Below, one piece after another: positions 1 through 5,401 of a stretch of 6,329 nucleotides of DNA (position 1 is the first letter of the stretch; each line of letters starts with the position of its first letter). The position numbers and the translations under genes are program-made. This stretch comes from Planctomycetota bacterium. GTDB taxonomy: Bacteria > Planctomycetota > Phycisphaerae > WQYP01 > JAJZKY01. Under the pieces are notes generated by a model, which made no database searches, was not told the origin of the DNA, and saw nothing but the letters and a program-made list of their open reading frames with translations. The stretch spans positions 1 through 6,329 of the forward strand of contig JAJZKY010000285.1 of assembly GCA_021803885.1 (NCBI GenBank). The letters run 5' to 3'.

Positions 1-383
1 TAATTGTCCTGGTTTGTGCCGATAATAAGATGACGGGCGCTCTTATCGTCAACAATCAGACGAAAGAAGAAAAGACGCTGCCTGTGGATGCGATCTTGGT
101 ACAGGTAGGCTTTATCAGCTCTCTGGGAGCCATTAAGAACTGGCCCATCGAAATTAAAGGTAATTCGATTATGGTCAATACGCAGATGCAGACCAGTCAG
201 AAAGGGATTTTTGCCGCCGGCGATGTGGCCAGTTTTGATGGTAAACTCAAGTTGATTGCCACTGGATTCGGGGAAGCGGCTACTGCGGTAAATTTCGCAA
301 AATCTTTTATTGATCCGCATTCCCGGGCCTTTCCAGGGCATTCCAGTGAAATGAGTCCGGAACAGGTTACCACGGTTAATTAG
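1..383 (+). CDS. Ferredoxin-NADP(+) reductase, thioredoxin-reductase-like (YumC type), 3' part
   Basis: This is the C-terminal part of a flavoprotein that moves electrons between ferredoxin and NADP(H) in the cytoplasm. The frame is already open at position 3 and runs to TAG at 381-383, giving 126 visible residues; the start lies upstream of the window. Visible features are a segment ending VDAILVQVGF, the SSLGAIKNW stretch, the FAD-binding GIFAAGD motif at visible residues 68-74, and GFGEAATAV followed by a DPHSRAFPGHSSE tail. The LGxIKNW segment and the tail resemble Bacillus subtilis YumC-type ferredoxin reductases more than true thioredoxin reductases. The CxxC redox motif of thioredoxin reductase would lie upstream and cannot be checked here. 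The next gene is about 270 bp away on the same strand and shows no functional link. Family assignment is firm; the exact electron partner is inferred from the family. Confidence 0.85.
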   Translation, partial: IVLVCADNKMTGALIVNNQTKEEKTLPVDAILVQVGFISSLGAIKNWPIEIKGNSIMVNTQMQTSQKGIFAAGDVASFDGKLKLIATGFGEAATAVNFAKSFIDPHSRAFPGHSSEMSPEQVTTVN

Positions 384-537
384 GAGATTTTAGCAACTCT
401 TAATAGACTGGTGTCTTAGGCTGGGTAGCGGCTGGCTTTGACGTGCGCTAACGTTAAAATAAGGTAGCATGATTTCATGGTTAAGGAGTAAGGTAGACGT
501 TTGTTGGAAGGCAGCAACTGGAGTTCCCAATAATAGA

Positions 538-567
538 TGGTCCGGGACGAACATGGTTGGATATAAT
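538..567 (+). promoter_or_regulatory. Candidate sigma70-type promoter upstream of the CBM9-like gene
   Basis: A perfect TATAAT lies at 562-567. The hexamer 18 bp upstream (TGGTCC, 538-543) matches TTGACA at only three positions, so the -35 box is weak. The site is in the 274-bp gap before the exported-protein gene, the right place for its promoter. A chance TATAAT is quite possible in this AT-richer gap. Confidence 0.3.
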
Positions 568-585
568 TGATGTGTGCAGCCGGAA

Positions 586-600
586 TCTTGCTAAGCAAGA
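586..600 (+). other. Small hairpin in the leader of the CBM9-like gene
   Basis: TCTTGC (586-591) and GCAAGA (595-600) form a 6-bp stem with a 3-nt TAA loop. It is immediately followed by AGGAG (601-605), a good Shine-Dalgarno sequence that is more than 50 nt from the chosen start at 658. A role in translation control is only a possibility. There is no U-run, so it is not a terminator. Confidence 0.3.
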
Positions 601-657
601 AGGAGCTTAATTCCAGGATGGTAGTTGTGGTTGCATGGATAGCATGAAGCGACAGGT

Positions 658-1536
658 GTGGTTTTGAAGTTTTCGGGTTTAACTACTTTCAAGGTATTGG
701 GCGTGGCGGCTTTGGCCATCTCGCTGGTATCTATTTGGCCGGGCTGTAAAGACAGTTCCGCGGCAACCGGTTCAGCTTCACCCAAAGCCCACGGTGTTTA
801 CGTTACCACTATTTATGCGCCGGTGCTTCATGCTAAGTTAATGGTCAATCCCGTCACCAGCCCGGTCTGGCAAGCCATGACATGGCGAAAGCTTACTCCG
901 GCTCCGGGGCATTCCCGGCTTTACGGGGTTACCCGTGTGGCCACGGCGGTGCGGCATGATGCACTCTATGCCGCGTTTATCTGCAGTGGGGATGGCTTGT
1001 GGTACCAGCCGCACGCCAATCGCGCTGATCTGTGGCGACACGATGCAGCAGAACTGTGGCTGGATACATCCAAAGCTCAAAATGGCACTAATTTTCTGGA
1101 AGTGGTCATGGCCCCCAACGGCCGGACTTATGAATGCTGGCATCGCGCCGCGGCTCCACCCCAACCGCGTGCCAACGGCAAAATAGACTTTGCCTATCCA
1201 TTCAGCTTGATTCCCTGTAAAATTTCCGGATTAGCTGTTCTGCCTGGCCAGGGCACGTTCCGCGGCCAGACTGTGTGGACGCTGGTGGTAAAAGTTCCAT
1301 TGGCCCATTTGCCCCGGCCTTTGCGGGTGCTCGCACCTCAACCAAAAGTCGGTGCCACATTCCGCATGAACCTCATTCGTTATGACTGGCATGTCGCCGA
1401 CGGAAAACGCCGGCTGGTACAGTACAATCTTTTCCCAATAGCCACGGCCTGCCAGGCCTTTGCTCCGTATCGCATGGGTGCCGTGGTGATTGGTTCCGGT
1501 GAAGCCATGAATAACGTGGCACTGCGATCCAGGTAG
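658..1536 (+). CDS. Exported CBM9/DOMON-like domain protein, possible lipoprotein
   Basis: The protein has 292 residues. The N-terminus looks like a signal peptide: Lys4 and Lys12, then a hydrophobic stretch from about 13 to 26, then Pro-Gly-Cys30. Cys30 could be a lipidated cysteine, but Trp at -3 makes a poor lipobox. The body (about 60-280) has the pattern of carbohydrate-binding family 9-like domains: W-x-x-M-T-W near the start, ALYAAFICSGDGLW, the DAAELWLD strand, NFLEVVMAPNGRTYE, WTLVVKVPLAHLP, GATFRMNLIRYDW and a final FAPYRMGAVVI strand. Family members are usually periplasmic or surface sugar-binding modules, but no catalytic residues can be claimed. The GTG at 658 is the first usable start after an in-frame TAG at 640, and no strong ribosome site precedes it. 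The TAG stop at 1534-1536 is the first triplet of the 169-bp repeat, so the last few residues may differ from the ancestral protein. Confidence 0.7.
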   Translation: MVLKFSGLTTFKVLGVAALAISLVSIWPGCKDSSAATGSASPKAHGVYVTTIYAPVLHAKLMVNPVTSPVWQAMTWRKLTPAPGHSRLYGVTRVATAVRHDALYAAFICSGDGLWYQPHANRADLWRHDAAELWLDTSKAQNGTNFLEVVMAPNGRTYECWHRAAAPPQPRANGKIDFAYPFSLIPCKISGLAVLPGQGTFRGQTVWTLVVKVPLAHLPRPLRVLAPQPKVGATFRMNLIRYDWHVADGKRRLVQYNLFPIATACQAFAPYRMGAVVIGSGEAMNNVALRSR

Positions 1537-1702
1537 GAACCGCGCAAAAATAAATTCGTGTTTTACGGCGCAGAAATTTTGGCCGCCGGCGAGGCGTGAG
1601 CGACGCGCATACCCTGCCAATGGGTCTGTAAGGAGCGAACAACGACGCCCGCGGCCAAAAGAACCAGTCGGAAAGTGTGAAGTTATTTGTGCGCGGCCCC
1701 TT
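1534..1702 (+). mobile_element. MITE-like 169-bp hairpin element, copy 1
   Basis: This segment aligns without gaps to 5090-5258 (148 of 169 positions identical by hand count). It begins TAGGAACCGCGCAAAAATAA and ends with the imperfect inverse, TTATTTGTGCGCGGCCCC. Inside, TTTTGGCCGC (1577-1586) is complementary to GCGGCCAAAA (1651-1660), and ACCC/GGGT pair near the tip, so the whole unit can fold into one long hairpin. It has no coding frame of its own. Length, terminal inverted repeats and AT dinucleotides at the edges fit a miniature inverted-repeat transposable element; a target duplication beyond TA is not visible. It overlaps the stop codon of the CBM9-like gene and ends about 70 bp before mqnC. 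Confidence 0.75.
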
Positions 1703-1714
1703 AGTCATTATAAT
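1687..1714 (+). promoter_or_regulatory. Candidate mqnC promoter at the repeat edge
   Basis: A perfect TATAAT lies at 1709-1714, 60 bp before the mqnC start. With a 16-bp spacer the -35 hexamer would be TTGTGC (1687-1692), which keeps the TTG core and lies inside the right terminal repeat of the MITE-like element. This is inferred from consensus matching only. Confidence 0.35.
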
Positions 1715-1773
1715 TACTGCAATGGTGGCGCGGTGCAGATAATGGCAGTTGACAAAAAGGGTACGAAAAATTC

Positions 1774-3123
1774 ATGGCTTTTGATGTTCAATCCTTGATT
1801 CCTCCGCTGGATGGTCCCATGTGCTACCGGCCATCATTTGATATTCACGCCATTGTCGCTGGCGAACAGCGCATGACCGATGGTCAGTTTCTGGAACTTT
1901 ATCACCACGCGGCTCTGCCGGATTTGGGGCGGTGGGCGTTTGCTGCGGTATCGCGGCATCATCCGGAAGATTACCGCACCTATGTCATTGACCGCAACAT
2001 CAACTACACCAATATCTGTACGGCCCGCTGTACGTTTTGCGCCTTTAAGCGCAACGACCCTGGTGCCGCCGATGCGTATACCTTGGATCGCGAAACTATT
2101 TATCAGAAAATCCGGGAACTCGTCGCGCTGGGCGGCACGCAGATTCTTATGCAAGGGGGGATGAATCCGGCGTTGCCGCTGAGCTATTACCAGGATTTAC
2201 TCCAGGGTATTCGGCAGCATTTTCCCGCGGTGCATATACATGCCTTCAGTCCGCCGGAGTTTGTGGAATTCTCTCGGTTTTTCAATATGCCCGTGCCGGA
2301 TTTGTTGGCGAAGTTCAAGGAGTGGGGTTTGGCGACCGTGCCGGGCGGCGGAGGGGAGATATTTTCCGATCGCGTCCGTAGTCGCATCGGGCCGGGAAAA
2401 TGCTCCGGCGAACAGTGGCTGGATGTGATGAGCGCGGCCCATCGTCTGGGAATGCATACCAGCGCCACCATGCTGATCGGGCATATTGAAACCATTGAAG
2501 ATCGGCTGGACCATCTGGCCCGGCTGAGACAGCGGCAGGACTGGGCCTTGGCCAATGCCCTGGCTCATTACTCCGCGTTTATCCATTGGACATATCAGCC
2601 GGACAACACGCCCCTGGACCGCAAGCGCAAGTGGACGCCGGATTCCGGCAAGCCTTTTGAGTTTGACGACGGCCGAACCGTGCGCCTGGCCGACGCCCAC
2701 GAATATCTGCGGATGTTGGCCCTGGCCCGACTGTATCTGGATAATTTCGCCAACATGCAAAGCAGTTGGGTAACCATGGGTCCGAAGATCGGCCAGTTGG
2801 CCCTGTATTTCGGGGCTAATGACATGGGATCGGTGATGATGGAGGAAAACGTGGTCAGCAGTGCGGGCACCACGTATTGCCTTGGCGAAGAGCAGATATG
2901 CCATTTGATCCGCGACGCCGGCTGGATTCCCGCCCAGCGCAACCAGTATTACCAGGTATTGCGGCGACAGGATGGAGCGGACGCACCGGATTTGCGGCCG
3001 CGGAAGCCGGGAATTTTTCCCCTTCGACAGCACAAAATAACGCCGCAGGAAGCAGGGGCGTACAGGGCGATATCACTTAGAACTTGGTCGTCAAGGGTGG
3101 AACCTGCCGCCAGCCCTCCGTAG
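1774..3123 (+). CDS. mqnC: Cyclic dehypoxanthinyl futalosine synthase (radical SAM), MqnC
   Basis: MqnC cyclises dehypoxanthinyl futalosine in the futalosine route to menaquinone, using S-adenosylmethionine and a 4Fe-4S cluster in the cytoplasm. The cluster motif CX3CX2C is Cys82, Cys86 and Cys89 (in CTARCTFCAF). Further family landmarks are ILMQGG (124-129), the VPGGGGEIF loop (around 190-195), ATMLIGHIET, and the segment from SSWVTMG (from 330) through GANDMGS (347-353) to EENVVSSAG. This last region separates MqnC from the related aminofutalosine synthase MqnE. The conserved core seems to end near RNQYY (to 393). The remaining ~55 residues, rich in Arg and Pro, are not a family feature and could reflect a shifted or drifting 3' end. 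The ATG at 1774 has a weak AAGGG site (1757-1761) at a long spacing. No other futalosine gene lies in the window; the URO-D gene downstream is co-directional. Confidence 0.92.
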   Translation: MAFDVQSLIPPLDGPMCYRPSFDIHAIVAGEQRMTDGQFLELYHHAALPDLGRWAFAAVSRHHPEDYRTYVIDRNINYTNICTARCTFCAFKRNDPGAADAYTLDRETIYQKIRELVALGGTQILMQGGMNPALPLSYYQDLLQGIRQHFPAVHIHAFSPPEFVEFSRFFNMPVPDLLAKFKEWGLATVPGGGGEIFSDRVRSRIGPGKCSGEQWLDVMSAAHRLGMHTSATMLIGHIETIEDRLDHLARLRQRQDWALANALAHYSAFIHWTYQPDNTPLDRKRKWTPDSGKPFEFDDGRTVRLADAHEYLRMLALARLYLDNFANMQSSWVTMGPKIGQLALYFGANDMGSVMMEENVVSSAGTTYCLGEEQICHLIRDAGWIPAQRNQYYQVLRRQDGADAPDLRPRKPGIFPLRQHKITPQEAGAYRAISLRTWSSRVEPAASPP

Positions 3124-3138
3124 CACCGTCTGGGAATG

Positions 3139-3309
3139 CGGCACCGCCGGTCCGGAAAATACGCCCCCCAACGCCATCGTTTATCGCAAGCGGTGGTGTA
3201 CTGCCGGTTCTGCTTGGACCCGATCAGCGTACGCAATAGTGCGATGGATCGAATGATTGCACTGGCAGGCGATATCTGGCGGTTACAGCGTCGGCGGGAG
3301 GTTTGTTAA
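3139..3309 (+). CDS. Small hypothetical frame between mqnC and the URO-D gene
   Basis: This is a 56-residue frame from ATG 3139 to TAA 3307-3309; the TAA directly abuts the ATG of the next gene. The second half contains YCRFCLDP (a CxxC) and a helical MDRMIALAGDIWRLQRRR end, and it looks more protein-like than the Arg/His-rich first half. The +1-shifted frame just upstream (about 3041-3190) also looks coding (NLPPALRS, VWECGTAGPENTPPN). The original gene may therefore span about 3041-3309 and carry a frameshift near 3190. There is no well-spaced ribosome site for ATG 3139. I do not recognise the family, and it may be non-coding. Confidence 0.25.
   Translation, partial: RHRRSGKYAPQRHRLSQAVVYCRFCLDPISVRNSAMDRMIALAGDIWRLQRRREVC
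3296..3301 (+). promoter_or_regulatory. Strong ribosome binding site of the URO-D family gene
   Basis: GGGAGG lies 8 nt before ATG 3310, the best Shine-Dalgarno match in the window. It fixes the start of the downstream gene and lies within the last codons of the preceding small frame, an arrangement that suits translational coupling. Confidence 0.7.
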
Positions 3310-4374
3310 ATGAATCGACAGATATATATGGATATCGCGGCCAAGGGCGCGCGCATACCTGTGGGAACCGATCTGGTACTGCGCCGGCATCCGGATCCCG
3401 AGGCCATTGTGCTTAATGGCAGGCGGTTGGCGGAAGTGTGCATGGAGGCTGCTGATACATATCACACGTCACTGGCTTTTCCGGTGATGGACCTGATGCT
3501 GGAAAAGGCGGCCCTGTTAAGCCTCCTCGGAATCACCGAAGATGCCCGGACCTTTCATTTCCAGGCCGGTTCCGATGCCGGACTGGTGGCGCGCCTGCAA
3601 TCGCATCTGGCCAGGCCCTTGCCGCCGCGGATGCAGGCGCATGTCGACGCGATCCAGGTGATCGCTCAACAAGGGGCGGCCAGGTACATTCCAATGGGCA
3701 TGAGCATTGGTCCGGTCAGCCTGATGACCAGGCTGCTGGCGGATCCGATCACACCGTTGTTTATGGCTGGTAGTGGTACCACGGCTATGGACGATGAGGA
3801 TGTCCGGATGTTGGACGTGGTGAACGAGTTGGCGCTGCTGATGGTGACCCGGTATGCACAGGCGCAGATAGATGCCGGCGCGGCGGCGGTGTTTATCGCC
3901 GAGCCGGCGGCCAATTTGGCCTATTTTTCACCCCGCCAGATCGAGAGTGGCAGCGATGTATGGCAGCGCTACGTGATGAATGGCAACCGCCATATCGCGG
4001 ATTTGCTTGCGCAGCGCGGGGCCGACCTTATTTTTCACTGCTGCGGCGAACTGACCGATGCAATGGTCAAAAGCTTTGGCAGCTTGAATCCCGCCGTTCT
4101 GAGCTTGGGTTCCTCTCGCAAGCTCTGGGAGGATGCGGCTTTGGTGCCTGCCGATACCGTACTTTATGGAAATTTACCCACCAAGTTGTTTTATTCCGAT
4201 GATGCCATGCCGGCCGAAAAAGTCGCCGATCTGACCTGTGAACTACAGCAACAAATGCGATCTGTCCACCATCCGTTTATTCTGGGCAGCGAATGTGATG
4301 TGCTAAGCGTACCCGGCAGCGAAGCGACCATACAACGGAAAATTGCGGTAATGCTGCACTGTTCCTGTACGTAA
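3310..4374 (+). CDS. Uroporphyrinogen decarboxylase (URO-D) superfamily protein, corrinoid methyltransferase-like
   Basis: The protein has 354 residues, normal for the URO-D/MtaA superfamily TIM barrel. The N-terminus lacks the RQAGR substrate-binding signature of true HemE, so heme-pathway decarboxylation is unlikely. Instead it has HCCGE at 243-247 and GSECDV with Cys329. The H-x-C plus distant Cys arrangement (His243, Cys245, Cys329) matches the zinc ligands that bind the thiol of coenzyme M or a similar acceptor in MtaA/MtbA-type methyltransferases. Other family landmarks are IPMGMSIGPVSLMTRL, AGAAAVFIAEPAAN (Glu198) and a VLYGNLPTK loop. The likely reaction is methyl transfer between a corrinoid protein and a small thiol, but the substrate cannot be read from the sequence. 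No corrinoid-binding protein is encoded nearby. It follows the mqnC frame on the same strand and may share its transcript. Confidence 0.8.
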   Translation: MNRQIYMDIAAKGARIPVGTDLVLRRHPDPEAIVLNGRRLAEVCMEAADTYHTSLAFPVMDLMLEKAALLSLLGITEDARTFHFQAGSDAGLVARLQSHLARPLPPRMQAHVDAIQVIAQQGAARYIPMGMSIGPVSLMTRLLADPITPLFMAGSGTTAMDDEDVRMLDVVNELALLMVTRYAQAQIDAGAAAVFIAEPAANLAYFSPRQIESGSDVWQRYVMNGNRHIADLLAQRGADLIFHCCGELTDAMVKSFGSLNPAVLSLGSSRKLWEDAALVPADTVLYGNLPTKLFYSDDAMPAEKVADLTCELQQQMRSVHHPFILGSECDVLSVPGSEATIQRKIAVMLHCSCT

Positions 4375-4528
4375 TCGCTTACAGCAATACTATGAATCTA
4401 TCGGATGTTCGGACGGTATGAAAGGGGCGGTCAATCTAATGATCAAAATACGGTTTCGCGTTGTCGAACATAGCCCATAACGTGCCCCATTCCCAGAGGA
4501 CCGTCGCCGCAGGTCGGCCCATTTTTTT
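4375..4528. other. Intergenic stretch between the convergent URO-D and nucleotidyltransferase genes
   Basis: No gene is assigned here. A run of eight T (4522-4529) follows a poor 4-bp GACC/GGTC stem and is not a convincing terminator. On the minus strand, a 28-codon open frame (4522 down to 4436) starts ATGGGC and ends before TAG. It is in register with the nucleotidyltransferase frame and encodes WEWGTLWAMFDNAKPYFDH. It may be an older remnant of longer coding sequence. Confidence 0.3.
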
Positions 4529-4627
4529 TCAATTGCCCCGCCGAGCCGGACTTTCAAACAACGATCTGCGCTTCCTTTTCCAGGCGAATCCAAAGATGAT
4601 TCCCAGCTTGTCCACCCATTCACGCAG
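4529..4627 (-). pseudogene. Stranded C-terminal tail of the nucleotidyltransferase gene
   Basis: Directly after the TAG at 4630-4628 the same frame stays open for 32 codons to a TGA at 4531-4529. The first translated residues, LREWVDKLGI, look like the usual end of this nucleotidyltransferase family, where a Tyr or Ile commonly precedes such a helix (a pattern like LDxxYLRxWxxxLGI). TAG is one base from the Tyr codons TAT and TAC. The reading is that a nonsense change cut the gene here. The family pattern is from memory and was not aligned. Confidence 0.45.
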
Positions 4628-5275
4628 CTAATTTTTATCCAATTGATGGAATTGCACTTCATAAACACGCAGCGTGTCCACAAAATGCTTTTCACTGCCG
4701 CCGGACATCTGTGCCCAGCGGAGCTTCATCAGTATGGTATCCTCCGCTTGCGCTACCCAAATAGTCTCACCCTCCATGTCCCACATTTGCCGTCGGGAGA
4801 ACCTCGATTGGTCGAAAATTTCGTCGGTAAGCAGCCAAAAATCAACCTTATCCCCCTCCCGCAACTCAATGAGGTTGAACATGCTTCGCTGTTCAATGGC
4901 CGTCCGTACCGCATCCTGGTCGAGATAGAAATCCGGCGGTGGGAATGCAACCATCAGGCTTCCGACTGCCGATGGTGTGATATTCACAACCAAGTCGATG
5001 TCGTGTGTCGCTCGCGGCTCGCCCTGCATGCTCGATGCCACGGATCCGGTAACCATATAGGCAATCCCGGCCTGTCCCAAAAAAGTGGTTAGGGACCGCG
5101 CAAAAATAAATTCGTGTTTTAGGGCGCAGAAATTTTGGCCGCTGGCGAGGCGTGAGCGAGGCGCATACCCCGGCAGTGGGTCTGGAACGAGCGAACAACG
5201 AAGCTGGCGGCCAAAAGGGCCAGCCGGAAAGTGCGAAGTTATTTTTGCCCGGTTCCTAAGCGCCAGGAAACGCAA
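4628..5275 (-). CDS. MNT-fold nucleotidyltransferase (AbiEii/DUF6036-like), probably a disrupted gene
   Basis: The frame runs from a TTG at 5275 to TAG at 4628, 215 codons. Codons 7-62 are encoded by the 169-bp repeat, so only residues from about 63 on are native. The native part starts LGQAGIAYMVTGSVASS and carries the polymerase-beta-like nucleotidyltransferase motif: Gly77-Ser78, then Asp92-Ile-Asp94 (the metal-binding DxD), and a likely third acidic residue at Asp145 in KVDFWLL. The rest (VAQAEDTILMKLRW, a GGSEKHFVDTLRVYEV helix) fits small nucleotidyltransferases related to AbiEii toxins and MNT-type antitoxins, which transfer nucleotides to tRNA or protein targets. No partner gene is adjacent. 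The catalytic residues survive, but the loss of the native start and the early stop suggest a pseudogene. If expressed, it would carry an artificial Arg-rich N-terminus. The true start is unknown. Confidence 0.6.
   Translation of the reverse strand: MRFLALRNRAKITSHFPAGPFGRQLRCSLVPDPLPGYAPRSRLASGQNFCALKHEFIFARSLTTFLGQAGIAYMVTGSVASSMQGEPRATHDIDLVVNITPSAVGSLMVAFPPPDFYLDQDAVRTAIEQRSMFNLIELREGDKVDFWLLTDEIFDQSRFSRRQMWDMEGETIWVAQAEDTILMKLRWAQMSGGSEKHFVDTLRVYEVQFHQLDKN
5090..5258 (+). mobile_element. MITE-like 169-bp hairpin element, copy 2
   Basis: This is the second copy, same orientation and exact length as 1534-1702. Its left end TAGGGACCGCGCAAAAATAA (5090-5109) and the reverse complement of its right end, TAGGAACCGGGCAAAAATAA (from 5239-5258), agree at 18 of 20 positions; weaker complementarity continues to about 36 bp. 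TTTTGGCCGC (5133-5142) pairs with GCGGCCAAAA (5207-5216), and ACCC (5167-5170) with GGGT (5178-5181). TA lies at both outer edges (5090-5091 and 5257-5258), consistent with a TA target duplication. The element sits inside the 5' end of the minus-strand nucleotidyltransferase gene. It keeps a better terminal match than copy 1, suggesting a younger insertion. No transposase is encoded, so mobility would need an enzyme supplied elsewhere. Confidence 0.75.
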
Positions 5276-5354
5276 GCCTCATCGGGATATACCCGGCAGC
5301 GCGCCGGCGGCAACACAACCGTCCACCACGAAGCCCAAGGGCATGAAGATGTGA
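5259..5354 (+). pseudogene. Possible 3' remnant of an RND adaptor (CusB-like) gene
   Basis: Right after the repeat the plus strand is open for 31 codons, ending TGA at 5352-5354. The translation is low-complexity, rich in Ala, Pro, Thr and Lys, and closes PKGMKM. RND adaptor genes normally lie directly before the permease, and tails of this composition are common in them, which is why the idea is offered. The TGA overlaps an ATG in the permease frame (TGATG). No adaptor domain is present in the window, so the assignment is by position only; ordinary intergenic DNA is an alternative. Confidence 0.25.
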
Positions 5355-5401
5355 TGGCGGCCGGCATTTACGCCCGACCTGTCACGAGATTGGATTTTGA
5401 T

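Noticed and set aside
416..598. A 60-codon minus-strand frame in the first intergenic region.
   Set aside because: It begins at TTG with no ribosome site, resembles no family known to me, and has an unstructured composition; most likely chance.
1231..1620. A minus-strand frame reading through repeat copy 1 into the CBM9-like gene.
   Set aside because: It is antisense to a well-supported gene. Its N-terminus only mirrors the chance leader encoded by copy 2.
1749..1754. A perfect TTGACA just before mqnC as a -35 box.
   Set aside because: The -10 position 17 bp downstream would overlap the mqnC start codon and has no TATAAT-like sequence.
3121..3309. Pyrrolysine-style read-through of TAG at the end of mqnC (and in the nucleotidyltransferase), prompted by the methyltransferase-like URO-D gene.
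   Set aside because: TAG also ends the ferredoxin reductase and CBM9-like genes, no pyl genes are visible, and MqnC is already longer than its family. Ordinary stops are simpler.
4371..4382. GTAA/TTAC hairpin at the URO-D stop codon.
   Set aside because: It has a four-pair AT-rich stem with no T-run; too weak to be functional.
4499..4529. Rho-independent terminator for the URO-D gene (T8 run at 4522-4529).
   Set aside because: The preceding stem is only four base pairs, with a large loop and an unpaired gap before the T-run.
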